Source: Alisma plantago-aquatica (lineage: Eukaryota > Streptophyta > Magnoliopsida > Alismatales > Alismataceae). Taken from it: DNA of 64,000 nt. Where the stretch lies: NCBI GenBank assembly GCA_963693085.1, contig OY856409.1, positions 521,055,803 through 521,119,802 on the forward strand, read 5' to 3'. The notes under the pieces were generated by a model, which was given only the letters and a program-made list of their open reading frames with translations, did not search any database and was not told the origin of the DNA. Position 1 is the first letter of the stretch. Each line of letters opens with the position of its first letter. Positions 35,746 to 47,527 of the stretch are shown piece after piece. The translations under genes and the position numbers were made by a program.

Positions 35746-37175
35746 CATCTTCAACCTCTAGCCACCCATTACCATCTTGCAAAAGGAAAACAAGCTAAAG
35801 GCAGTAATAAACGTAGCATTCTCATTAGATAAGATTCCAAGTTCCATATATATATCTATCATGGAGAAAAGGTAACGATTTAAGTACAAGAACCATTATA
35901 TACATACATGGAGAGTGTATATAATAGAGATGGTTAAGAGTTATGTAACCCGCCTTAAGAGGATCTCCAAGAAAGGAATCAAGCTTCATGATCCAAGCAG
36001 AAAACACACGTTCTTATCCAAGAACAACACCCATCCAAAGATCCAAACATGCGTTCGGCACCATCATCATCACCTCAAGAAACAAATTAAGGAAGAAGAA
36101 GAAGAAGAAACCATGGTTATGTATAGCTCAAGAAGAAGGAATGAGGGGAGATAACCACGGCCTTTCTTACTCTTATCAAGGGCCTATGCATGGCCGAGAG
36201 GGGAGGAGGAAGGTGAAGAAGAAAGCACAAGGAAAAACTAGCAAAGAAGCATGACTCACCAAGGTCAGATCTTGAGCAAGGAGTTTCCATGGCCAAGGTG
36301 CTTGCCCCTCCATGCTCCATGGGAGTCTTCCTTACCTCCCAAAGCTCCCATGCTCGTCCCATATAGGTAGGGGAAGGAAGGTGAAAAAAAAGGATTGCTT
36401 GGATAAGGAGGAAGGGAGTTATATACACCAAGTAAGAGAGAAGTAGCAAGGGAGTGGTGTCATAACCACATAAACCAAGGTGCCACTTGCTCTAGCTCAT
36501 AACGCCACTTGTTGCCACCCTAGAAGATCATGCATGGCCTGGTGATATACTCTAGGATGTGTATCGTGCTTCTAGGAAACTGCCATGGACGACACACCTC
36601 TCTTGGGTGACACACCTTCAAGCCTTAGCCGATACACTAAAGGACAAGGTGGCCTATGTGACACATATGTGATATAAAGACCATATAGAGATGTCACTCC
36701 TCATCTATCAACCAAACAAGGCGCCCCTACCTCCATCAATGTTCTAGATGATGCAAAATAGAAGGGAGGTGAATCTAGAGATGATAAATTGCATATTGAC
36801 CCTCCACTTTGGGTAATTTGCAATTTACACCAAAACTAGCACATAAAGCATAAACATCAACCAACCAAGCTCAAACTTCAAACATAGGTCCTCCAAAAGG
36901 TGCCCCACATCATCATTCTCTTTATAATGATTCTAGAGAACGAAAGGCATGCTTTACATGTGACATATTGCAATATAACCCCTTACTTTGGGTAAATTGC
37001 ACTTTGGTCCAAAACAAACAAACATTGCTCAAACAACATTCAAACGGGACCAAACTGGAAACATGATCTTGTCATATGATAAAAAAACATCTTGAGATAT
37101 TAGATTAAGGTTCTAAGAACCTTTAATAAGTAAATCAAAGAGGGTTAGCCCAAAACCTGGGTCAGGGTCCTTACA

Positions 37176-39243
37176 AGTCACAAACCCCTAACAAGGATTT
37201 TGTTCCCGAAATCCCGAGCGGAAAGAAGATGAGTGTTACTTGCGTGTTGCATCATACAACTCCATAAAGCTCCTAAGTGTCACAGATCTGTGACCAACAT
37301 ACTTGCTCTTCACCCAGAGCCACTCAGGGTTTCCTTGTACTAGTCATAGACTCAACCCTCGGTCTCATCATTCTTTGTCTGGTAACACTCTTAGATATTG
37401 GAACATTATATGCAACTCGTATTACTCAGGTATCGGTTCCTTCTACTGATGTATCATATTCCTCGTTACGTTTCCGCTGCGCTACACTCACAGGCTTGGC
37501 ACTTAAGCTTTGCATAACTTGTATCACTATCTTTCTACTATATATGTTTCAACCGTTCCTTCTCTTTCCACAAAGGATGTCTCTATTCAAGTGGGATCTT
37601 TCTTGGAAGAGATTACCACAAGATACATACTCTAAAAAACACATGTATTCAAATGACAGGGCTCATACGGCACCTCACTATGTATCGCTCAAGGCTCAAC
37701 ACGAAAGGAGTTACACATATTGGGTTAACAACAACCACATCATCTCGGTTTCAAGCCTGTCATGTGTTCATGTCGGCTCCCAAGAGCACAACGAGTACCA
37801 AACCAGATGGTAATAGATATGCACTATCTCAACTGATTAGGATAGGATGCCCAACCCTTGTTCGTCCATCTCTAACCGCTGCACATCCCACCTAGATCTT
37901 TTGTTACTCGAAACTTGGCTAGGAGTATTCCAAGGAATCAGGCTCAACTAGATGAACTTTCCTAAGATGAACTTACAACACTTCTTTCCCTTGGGTGCAT
38001 ACCTTCCGATGTCATGTTTATGCAGAGCATAAACCCCTAACATAGATAGCCATACTATAGGCACTTAGCCAGATCAAACCAAAGCCAACCTTTCCATCTG
38101 AGACAACTTCACACCTTTCCAAGGATATCCATTCCCAGGGTTATAACGATCCTTGACATGTCACACAGAAAGGGATTCACCTGACTATCACATCCAGGAA
38201 AGGAAAGGATACAGAGAAGAGTATACTTCATCCTGCACAACCAGGTCATCAAAAAGGTGCTCGATAACAGGCTATCTCTCTTCTAACTTACAGGAAGGAA
38301 ACATCTTCCAAACGTACAACAAGCGCTCAAAGGAGGGTACATCCTGAACTGGATCAACTAGAGCAGATAAGAGGCAAGCAGAGGACAAAGAAGAATGGAG
38401 TGACTCCATTCGACCTGTCACCACACACTGGTCATTCTACCATTTCTGGCCAGCTTATGCCACAAGATCAAATTGTTGCATGTTGCCATCTGCTTCCTGA
38501 TCAAACCATCCAGTCCTCACTTGCTTATCCTTATCAGCATTCCTCCATGATGTTGACCTTCTACTTCGAGGGTCACCACATAGACCCAGATGCCAAACAA
38601 GCTTCTAGCTTGTAGGTTTAAGGTCAAGGATGATCGATCAGGATGGTTTACCTTCATACCTCCATGACCTAAGCATCTTGATTCTCAACCCCTTCTCAGA
38701 AGGCATGCCAAGAGGATCCTACTATCATCATCCATCACAGACATCCCCATCTTGGAAACCAAAGTCCAAGATCAACTGATACTTTTTGAAGTATCCAAAC
38801 AACGATCACTTCAAAGGCACACATATTAAGTGACACAAGGTTCACTTGACTGCCACTCCCTCGAAAGGAAGGGACGTAAAAGAACAAACTCCTCCCATCA
38901 ACCCATCAACATCTATGGTTTCATATCAAAGGGGAGGATATTATCACTTTCTTTGATCCTTACTTGAGTTTCCAACCATTTATACAGTGTTAAACCTTGT
39001 TCCATCTAGTTTTTTTCTTGTATCTACTTGGGTTCCTTGCACTCAGCATAGGAAACATCAAGACCATTACATGTCATTATTCTTCCTCTCTTGTTACCAT
39101 TTCATCATAATCATGATTAGTTCCTGATTATATCATATTTTTGTTTTCTCTTTGCGAAAAAGATCGTTATTCTTCACATATTCTTTCACATTTTTGCTTA
39201 CGTTCATTGGTTGGTCTGAGATTATCTCAGGTTCTGAGACATC
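37176..39243. other. Unrecognised sequence between two long LTRs
   Basis: The first ~60 bp are the reverse of a gypsy 3' internal end. The rest is unassigned: a 178-codon plus-strand frame (37277-37813) has no recognisable motif. A purine run CAAAGGGGAGGA near 38928-38939 looks like a polypurine tract in plus orientation, and CTGAGA/TCTCAG inverted words cluster at 39216-39255. It may be a degraded retroelement interior. Confidence 0.35.
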
Positions 39244-41245
39244 TGTCTCAGAAAATGAGATCAACGAATGCGGAAGCGAATCATTAACAATGGAATTACT
39301 GAGAATCACTAAAAATTAAAACTTTTTATTAAGAGATCCACAAACGGTAAAACTCTTTTATAAAGAAACAAGTAAGTTATTTACAAACTAATTCAACAAT
39401 ACATCTCTATATTATCTCATCTCGAGAGTCATAACATTGACTACCTTGTTAAGCTGTACATAAGCAGTATACAAAATCTCGAGGCATTAAGCCAAAAATC
39501 TCATATCTATATCACACCATCTACTAACTCCTAGGACCTGAGAGTACAGAGACGACATATAGGACTCTCGATATACAGAACCTAACAGACAACATCTCCA
39601 CCTGAAGATCACTGTTGTCCTTGCTGATGCTGCTGCTGCTGTTATTGCTGCTCACCCACTGAGGGGTTTCTTCGACCTCGGTGTCTACCTAAAAAGTTGA
39701 ATCCCATGGGGGTGAGACAATTGAAAATTGTCCCAGTGAGAGTTATAACTCTCCGCCAGAAGCATTGTTAATGTGGATATTAGAATAACATTGAGCAGTA
39801 AAATTATAATTAATCAACAATAGGTAATTCATTGAATAAGCTAAGTAGAGCAGTATTCTCTAAGCAATCATTTCAATTATAACTTGATTGAATAGCAAGT
39901 CATTCATTCAATAAGGAATATGAAGAACATGTATACAATTTATCCAACTAGGACATTATAAACAATGTATCGTCAATCATTATTTCTCGTAGTTCAACCT
40001 AAGCAATTATGCTACACGACTGATTACATTTTACAAACATACTTATGGCCTGAGGAGATGAGGTATACCGCTCATACTCCAACCGACCATTGTGAAATCG
40101 AAATCGGTACCATGCATAGGTCATCAGAAGAGCCGGTTTTCTATGACCTCATCCTCCTCAGTCAGTGTGAGGAATAACATGCAGGACATCTCGTGTCTCT
40201 GTTAAAATAGCTTTCCAGGGTATTATGGCAACTTCGATATTAGAGTTACAGTGGCATGCTGTACTCTCTTCACAATCGAGGGATTTCTTGTTTATCTCAC
40301 ATCGATGCGGCATTAACAACATCATCGGGAGATTAGTGATACATCATCCTGGCATATTCATATAATGAAGGATTGAGAGATTAAAAGTTTGTCTCACATC
40401 AATTCCTCCATTAGGACGTAAGGATATTCACGTCCATAACCCCCAAATTCTCAAAAGTATGCTCTCCAAGAGTTCCCTTAGGAAAACCTATTTCACCATC
40501 ATACAACTTCTAACGATGATGGATCTATGGTCAGGGCTCTACATGATATCGTTACACTTGATTATTTAGGCACATTACAACATTCTTTTAGCATCAGGCA
40601 TGTTTTCAAACATAAACCATTAAAAGAATTGCTATAAAGAAAGAGTACTATTCGATTCAAGTTCATTTCACAACTTTATCAACATTGGGATCTCAATCCC
40701 TTATCATCTCATCATCATGATTCAATAATATGGGTGTTCAAACCCTTAGATCATCAAAACACTTGTTATCACTTCAACAGGTAACATATTGCCATCAAGT
40801 CATTTAACAGTGTAAACATAATGGTAGCAATGTAGATATTTCACATGGCTTATACAGCCTGTCAATCTCATTTGTTACCTTTCATTAGGCAACATAACAT
40901 ATCCTTGCTTACAAAGCTCATTAAGTACTTTTAATAAACAAAGCCTCATATCTCTTACCTGGCTATGATCATTATCTCATAAAACCTGCATGATTAGTAC
41001 AGATGATAACAGATACATTTATTTCAGATTAGCATAAGCAAAACACATCACTATTCAAGGGTTGCACCACTATGCCCTTACTAGGGTTAGGGTTTCCCCT
41101 TTTCAGTTCACATTAGGGTTAATCATCCCCTTTAGCTCAAATAGGATTAATGATTCATCATTTCATTATCCAATCATAGAGCTTCATGCTATAGAACATA
41201 ACCCAGAATTAGGGTTTCACACTTACATTTTCCTTATTTGGAATT

Positions 41246-41415
41246 AGGGTTTACTATTCACATTACACCACCTTAAGTTAGGGTTTACTATTCACATTAC
41301 ACCACCTTAAGTTAGGGTTTACTATTCACATTACACCACCTTAAGTTAGGGTTTACTATTCACATTACATCACCCTAAGTTAGGGTTTACTATTCACATT
41401 GCATCACCTTTGATT
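41246..41415 (-). repeat. 34-bp tandem repeat carrying telo-box TTAGGGTTT
   Basis: AGGGTTTACTATTCACATTA-type units begin at 41246, 41280, 41314, 41348 and 41382, exactly 34 bp apart. On the LTR sense strand each has AAACCCTAA. Further TTAGGGTTT copies lie at about 41083, 41210, 41524 and 42247. Confidence 0.95.
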
Positions 41416-41879
41416 AAGGTTCATATTCAACATAACCTGAATTAGGATCATACCTTCATCATGTATTAGGGATACTTCCATTATTACCCTCAATTAGGGT
41501 TATGATTCATTAACCATCATAACTAGGGTTTCATGATCTCACTATGAAGGATCATACCCTAATTAGATATTCATTCATATTAGAAGTCCATTACTTGATT
41601 AACATTCATAAAAGAAATCTTCTCTCTCTTATCCTCTATAGGATGATGTTTACTTCAACCTTGATTAGGTTAAGTAACTCAATCAAGAAAGAGAATTGAC
41701 TTTATGGTTTATATCATTACCACTGTAATCATTAGAGCTTAATTACTTCATGGGTTTCAATCATACTATCCCATTAAGGTACAAGTACCCTGATTACCTT
41801 TGATTACATCATGTATTAATTAACTAATCACTTTGTCCTTTAACCACTTTAAGTACCCATGGGGTTAGGTTAATCATTC

Positions 41880-43085
41880 ACCAAACGATCTTGGCCCTTA
41901 AGGCCCCAAACGATCTTGACTATCTTAGACCTCAAACGGTCTTACATGTTAAACCTCCGATTGGTCTAAGACCGTTTGGACCCTCATGTGGTCTTGGTCT
42001 CCCTTGAGACCATTTGGTAAAGTTGCACACTCAAGACCATTTGCTAAAGTAGGAAGTGAAGACCATTTTCCCAAGTTTGACTTTTGAAACCGCATGGACA
42101 CAATCGATTTTGAAACCGCATGAACTCTACTTGAAACCGCATGAACCTAAACGGTTTGGGATCATTTGGCCCCAAATGGTCTTGAGACCGTTTGGTCAAA
42201 ACCCCCTCAAAACCGCAAGGACCAAGTATGGTCTCAACTAGTCAAATTGAATTAGGGTTTCCAATGTTGATCCCCTCAACAATTAAGTACATGTAATCCA
42301 TCATCAATTAGACCTATCACCATCATTCAATCGAGTTAATTAGGCCAACCTTAAACTGATTTTACCCTCAATTGACCCTAAATTGGTCATCAATTAGGGC
42401 TTGAAACAATTGGATTAGGGTTTGGAATCGATGACCCTTCAACATAAATCAATGTGAGTCTAAATGATTTGAAACCATTGAACCATCATCCAATTGGTCA
42501 TGACCTGATCCCAAATGGTATTGGGATCATTTGGGTGACCCCCAAACGGTCTTGAGACCATTTTCCCAAGTCAACATCAAAAACCAAGTCAACCAATTAG
42601 GGTTTGGCTCATTAGATTGATCACTAGGTCAACAATTGAATGTACTTCAACCTATTACCTTTAGATCTTCAATTGGTCAACCATGCTTAACCCTAGACCT
42701 CCAAATGGTCTTGGGTGATCACCAAATGGTCTTGAGACCGTTTGGGTGATCCCCAAATGGTTTTGAAACCATTTGGGTCACTCAACCCAAGTTTCAACCT
42801 TAATCAATTATCAAATCAGCGATTACCCCGATTAGGGTTTAGGTGATTGATGGACCTTCAAATGGTGAACCACTTGGAATTAAACAACAACTATTGATAT
42901 ATTATTAATCTACATTATTCTCAACAGACCTCCAAATGGTCAACACTTGGTCAATGCCACCAAACGGTCTTGGACCATTTGCTTCTATGTGGTTTGGATG
43001 AAACCGTTTGCATTCAAACGGTTTGAAACCATTTGCTCCCAAACGGTTTGGGAAACCGTTTGAGCACAAAGGCAAACTGTTTGCT
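41880..43085. repeat. Palindromic CAAACGGTCTTGAGACCATT-type repeats
   Basis: Variants of AAACGGTCTTGAGACCGTTT occur at about 42173, 42544 and 42723, and CCAAACGGTTTGGGAAACCG near 43039. Half-sites are found throughout. It occupies a position equivalent to the palindromes of the solo LTR. Confidence 0.85.
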
Positions 43086-44482
43086 AAAGTTATTTTCTTT
43101 AGATAAACATTAAATTTAACGTCATCATCTTCTTCCTAAGAACAACCAAGAACTATTGCTGTTCTTCATGGAGGTTATAGCACTTAACCAAAAGAATACC
43201 AAAAAAAAAGGAAATAGCCAACGATTATTAAAGAGATGGATGCATTAGCAATGCTTAAGGGTTAGAGTTATAAAACCCGCCTCTAGAACTGATCCAGAGC
43301 TCCAAGCTCCATATCTTTAATGATGGTTTAAGCTCTAGCAGTTATCCAAGGTTCTTTCTTCAATCTTTGGATGAACAAGATGGCTAGAAAAGGAAACCAA
43401 GTGAAGAAAACCATGAATCTAACCTTGTTTTATGGTTTCCACCATGAATTCAAGGTAGATGATGATCAAAACTTACCAAGCTAGTTTGTTCATTCTTCCT
43501 CTGGTCCAGAGCTCTCCTTTGGTCGGCCAAAGCAAGGTGATAAGGAAAAGAACTAAGGAAACGATCCTTTGGTTTTTTGAAAAAAAAAGATACTTATATA
43601 TATATTTATGGATTTTCAAGGGAAATGGAAAAAGAGGATTATTTCCTTTTATCTCCCAATATATCCACCAAGTCCTCCTCCACTTCTTGGCTACGTGGCC
43701 ACCTTCCACTTCCTTGCAAAACTTTCTCCATTATCCAAGAATAATAGGAAAGAACTAAGCACCTTAAAGAGTTATGTGTTAATATCCATCTTTTAGTGGA
43801 TATTGCTTTATATTATATTAATGTGAATGGCTTCCATTCAACAAGATATTTTTGGTGCCCAAGCATGGAACAAGCTTGTCCAACTATTGCAAACACATCC
43901 TCCAACTTTTGGTTGAAGGACTCCCTAATTAATGTATTTCTTTTTGTATTAAGTTATATTAAAGTGCCATTTATACTTAAATCTTGATTATTTAAATATC
44001 ACGATTCTTTCTCTTTTATAACACTTCACATGAGGATCCCTTCTCATTTTCTTTGCTCTACTTGATGCCAAGAAACATGAGAGACCCTCTAGAGGTGGTA
44101 TTTTGCATGTTGAACCCTAAGTTTTGGATAATTTGTACATTACACCAAAACTAGGTTTTAATGCACAAGGATTGCTCTACAAGCTTTATCTTGATGCCCA
44201 AGCTTGTGGAATCCATACCAACATATCATATACATTCTTCTCAACATCAAAGGAACATCTTAACATGTGCAATTTGCAATTTAACCCCTCTATTTGGGTA
44301 ATTTGCACATTAGTCCAAAATTAACAAAACAATGTTTCAACATTATTCAAAAAGGGCTGAAATTGAAATATAAGTTCCTCAAAAGCATTAATTACTTTTC
44401 AACAGATAAGAGCAAGCAACTAATCAACTTTATTAGGCAAAACACCTAGGGTTAGTATATAACCCAGGTCAGGGATGTTACA

Positions 44483-44592
44483 AATTATCCACCCCTTACA
44501 AGGATTTCGTCCCCAAAATCATTAACAAAACATTTTTAGAGAAAAGAGTAGGGTATTTCCTCCTAATCTCTTCCTCTAGTTCCCATGTAGCT
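44483..44592 (-). pseudogene. Outer gypsy element: 3' end of chromodomain plus polypurine tract
   Basis: On the minus strand it encodes the continuation TWELEEEIRRKYPTLF of the integrase-linked chromodomain, then GGGGACGAAATCC and the polypurine tract AAGGGGTGGA just before the LTR. The upstream half of the domain (ending IEEA) is at 54443 and beyond, so the inner element split this domain. Confidence 0.85.
44588..44592. other. Target-site duplication, left copy (TAGCT)
   Basis: TAGCT at 44588-44592 and at 54438-54442 flanks the inner gypsy element exactly at its TGTTATGACC and GGTGTGACA ends. Confidence 0.95.
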
Positions 44593-45333
44593 TGTTATGA
44601 CCCACATTTCATTTTACTAGTAAGTACCTTGGTTAGTGCATAATTGAACTAGTTATGTTGAGATGATTACTTACTTTTGTTAATAGTGTTTTGAGCTTTG
44701 AGCTAGTGTTAATGTATCATTAGCTTGTTTTCTTATCCTGAGGTTGAGGACAAGTTTGTGCTTAATCCGTTGCCGAAGAAATCATGCGAAACCGACCTAC
44801 GAGTAAAAAGATATAAGCTTTTTAGTGTGCAGGGACCTATGTGTAATTTCGGAAAAGTTTTTGGGCAATTTGTATCCGGCCCCCTGGGCGCCCTTCCTTA
44901 TCCTTTCCTTCAGTTTTTCCTTTTTAACTCTATTAACCGACTTTGGAATGAACGATAGTTCATTTCCTTCGGTTGCCGCTTGGGAAAAACAGAGAAGGAG
45001 AAAGGGAGAGAGAGCAAGCTAGAGGAGAAGCTAGGCAACCAAGCTCCTTCCTTCTCCGTTCTTCTTCGATTTCTTCATCTTCTCCAGCCAAACCAACCGG
45101 CTGCATCATCTTCTTCTTCTTCACCTTCTTCTTTCCCTTTCTTCCTTGTTCTTGCTGCCCGGCCAAGGTAGGCGCCGGTCAAGGAGGTGCTAGGAGCGGC
45201 CAAAGACGTGAAAAGCAACGTCTACGGGTTGCTGCTAGGTCGTCTTGAAGTTCCCAAGGTATTTCGTGCGAAGATTTGCCGTAAATTGACCCCAATCTCC
45301 TCTTTTACTTCTGCAATTTCCGTTTCTGCGCAG

Positions 45334-45530
45334 GTTGCACGGCGTGCAAAGTTACAGATAGCAGAACGAGTTTCAGCCCAGGTGCACGGCGTGCAAATCA
45401 GTTTGCACGACGTGCAGATCATTTTGCACGGCGTGCAAATCAGTTTGCACGGCGTGCAAAGGTGCAGAAAAGTAGAACAGAAGTGCACTGAAGGTGCACG
45501 GCGTGCAGCCTAGGTGCACGGCGTGCACGC
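45334..45530. repeat. GCACGGCGTGC palindrome array in 5' LTR
   Basis: Seven copies begin at 45337, 45384, 45405 (one base changed to GCACGACGTGC), 45426, 45447, 45496 and 45516. The middle four are 21 bp apart. The full symmetrical core is TTTGCACG-G-CGTGCAAA. The 3' LTR has eight copies because of a 22-bp insertion. Confidence 0.95.
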
Positions 45531-46018
45531 TGCTGTAAAGGGCAGAATTAGGCGCGTTTGTGGACGTTTTTCGGTGTATACGAACACACCGAAGTGGGTG
45601 AGTAGTAGTTCATTTAGAAATCATTATTTAACTCAATTTGAAGTGCTTAATTGCTTTAATATCAGTTGGTATAACTTCTAAACAGCTTAGCACATACAAT
45701 AGTTTATTATAGATTCAATAGAACTTGAGATACGGAATATGATTGATGAAAAAGATGGAATATCCTATTTTACAGTTGTAATGCATATGCTGAATAAAGA
45801 TGGTTGATTAGCAATGAATTTGAATAAGTGGTATTGAGTCATGTTTAAAGATGACAATGATATATATATGAGAGTAAAAGAGATGTTCAGAATGTGAAAT
45901 AAGTATGAAATGTGATTTTCCTATTTAATTGTTTAAATGTTAAATCAGTTAATAGACTTAGGTGCCCTAACACCGTAGAACCCCTTTGAGAGGTCTGCAC
46001 CAGGGGGGTGAAACTCGT

Positions 46019-46158
46019 GTTCAACATCAACACGTGCGATGTCACGGTGGCACGAGGATGGAAAGGAAGTGTTCAACAACAACGCGTGCGATGTCACGGT
46101 GACACTGGAGTAAATAGGGGTTATTCAACAACAACGCGTGCGATGTCACGGTGGTAAC
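46019..46158. repeat. 52-bp repeat, three partial units in 5' LTR
   Basis: TTCAACAACAACGCGTGCGA followed by TGTCACGGTG begins at about 46019, 46071 and 46123. The same is present in the 3' LTR at about 53371-53508. Confidence 0.9.
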
Positions 46159-47087
46159 CAGTAAGACTTTCCGCCTGTGTGCTCAGGTTTGAGGAGAAGT
46201 CTGGAGTTCACTCTTTTGAGAGTACAGTGAGGCTGATGAGCCTGAAGGCCGATGAGCCTGAGAGTCCTGCAGCAGACCAGGGCTGATAGTCAGACTTAGC
46301 ATTTTCCCAGGTGTGTCGCTAAGTCTTGTACGGTGGGATCGTAGTTCGCTACGGATCTTTATATGCAGGGTACACTGCATATGATTAGGGCATAATAAAA
46401 TAAATATGTAATCATATAGGAACACAGTAAATTTAATATGTTAAGAGATTTGCACTGTTGTATCAATTCTCTATAATTGTTTATTTGTTTAAATTATCTG
46501 ATGCTGCATAGAAATGAAATTGTTATCTGCTATGTCATTAGAACTGCCCTGTTTGTACTGTATTTATGTTATTCAAATTTTATAAATCTGATGAGTTATT
46601 TAGTGATAGCTAAATGAAAGGCTATTCACTGAGCGAGTAGGCTCATACCTCTACTCAAACATTTTCAGGTCAGCATCAGCAACAGGAATCAGAAGGATCG
46701 TTTCATCCTAACACCTAGTCTATATAAGGTTTGTAGTTAGTCTAGTTAGAGGTCTCTTAGTCCTTTCCCCTCGGTCCTTGGGACATGGCGTGGGTGAGAG
46801 AGAGTGTGTATGTGGAATGTGTATAAAGATGTAAATTAACTGTTATGTTTACTTTCTGTTAAACAATGTTACATGTTGTAAACTCTGTTTATGTTCTCTA
46901 GCCAGTTTAATTGAAATGCTTCCGCAATAGTTTGTTATGTTTTAGTTTACAGAAATATATGGATATCATTACGAGGTTTTAAAAAAGAAAGAAAAAAGTT
47001 CTCAGTGATTTGTTTATGTGATAATCCATCCGTTGTGCCCTAATCTCATGATTAGTGGTTAGTGTGAGATCGGGGTGTGACAACTCT

Positions 47088-47099
47088 TGGTATCAGAGC
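47088..47099 (+). other. Primer-binding site (initiator Met tRNA)
   Basis: TGGTATCAGAGC, five bases after the 5' LTR end, is complementary to the 3' end of initiator tRNA-Met, the usual primer for plant LTR retrotransposons. Confidence 0.95.
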
Positions 47100-47221
47100 T
47101 TAGGTTGAGTACATAGTTACTCAGAGTCCAAGTCAGGGGACGATAAGAGAGCAATAGGATTAAGGTTTAGGTGTCTTTCTTCTATCTGTAGTTTTCTAAC
47201 AGGAAATATTCTGTTATATCA

Positions 47222-47506
47222 TTGCAGATGGCAGGAAGAGGCTTTGATCTTGATGATCAGGCCAAGAGCCATGTTGGTCCTGATCCTTTGTACTTGGGTC
47301 CCGGTGGTGGTGACCACGTGGATGAAGCATCCCGGATGTACAGGATGTTCCTGGAGACCAAAGAAAAGTACAAGGCTGATAGGCGAGATTCTTCTTCTAC
47401 CAGCAGTAAAGATCTGATGCGATCTTATGAGCTTGTGAAGAAGCTAGGTGGCACAGAGTTTAGTGGCACCACAGATCCCGCTGAGGCTGATGAGTGGTTT
47501 AGATAA
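47222..47506 (+). CDS. gag: Inner gypsy gag, N-terminal part (ends at in-frame stop)
   Basis: 94 codons beginning MAGRGFDLDD and ending ADEWFR at a TAA (47504-47506). The main polyprotein frame continues in the same phase seven codons later, so this is the start of gag cut by a single nonsense codon rather than a separate gene. The segment precedes the conserved retrotransposon gag domain. Full-length Gag cannot be made from this copy unless the stop is read through or translation restarts at the Met at 47528. Confidence 0.85.
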   Translation: MQMAGRGFDLDDQAKSHVGPDPLYLGPGGGDHVDEASRMYRMFLETKEKYKADRRDSSSTSSKDLMRSYELVKKLGGTEFSGTTDPAEADEWFR

Positions 47507-47527
47507 ATAGAAAAGGTCTTTCGCCTG

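Larger units (their letters stand above)
31793..37175 (-). mobile_element. Long LTR (~5.4 kb), minus orientation, same family
   Basis: On the minus strand it starts TGTAAGGACCCTGACCCAGG (right edge, 37175). To its right lies ACAAACCCCTAACAAGGATT, the reverse of the polypurine tract and 3' end of a gypsy internal region, as beside 44482. The left edge near TATAACACCCC is eroded and abuts the minisatellite. The GGGGTGAGAC block (about 32200) and the GGGAT-N4-ATCCC hairpins are shared with 39244-44482. It contains a run of degenerate TATCGGGCAA/ATATCGCCCAA motifs (about 34050-35740). Open frames inside are short and not credible genes. Confidence 0.75.
39244..44482 (-). mobile_element. 3' LTR (5.2 kb) of the outer minus-strand gypsy element
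   Basis: The plus-strand edges are TGTCTCAG (left) and GGATGTTACA (right), that is TG...CA. The right edge is followed by the polypurine tract and the end of the chromodomain of the outer element. Read on the minus strand it starts TGTAACATCCCTGACCTGGG like the solo LTR. It contains 34-bp telo-box repeats (41246-41415), AAACGGTCT-type palindromes (41880-43080) and the shared GGGGTGAGAC block (about 39708). At 5.2 kb it is longer than the ~4.4 kb of internal sequence that survives. Confidence 0.85.
44593..47082 (+). repeat. 5' LTR of inner gypsy element
   Basis: 2490 bp, TGTTATGACCC to GGGGTGTGACA. A purine-rich GAGAGAGAGCAAGC stretch and the following TTCTTCTTCC-rich tract (44990-45160) resemble the transcribed leader of other plant gypsy LTRs. 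Short open frames here recur in the 3' LTR simply because the LTRs are duplicates. It includes a GCACGGCGTGC array, an 8-bp-arm hairpin TTCGGTGT/ACACCGAA (45570-45593) and a 52-bp triple repeat. Confidence 0.95.

Noticed and set aside
36117..36449. 110-codon minus-strand frame
   Set aside because: It lies within the long LTR at 31793-37175, is low complexity, and has no relative in the other LTR copies that I could see.
37277..37813. 178-codon plus-strand frame as a gene
   Set aside because: No domain could be recognised and the surrounding frames are full of stops; it may be chance.
44725..45513. Several open frames of 60-108 codons in the LTR as genes
   Set aside because: They recur only in the other LTR of the same element (52058-52868) and overlap one another on both strands; they have no recognisable domains.
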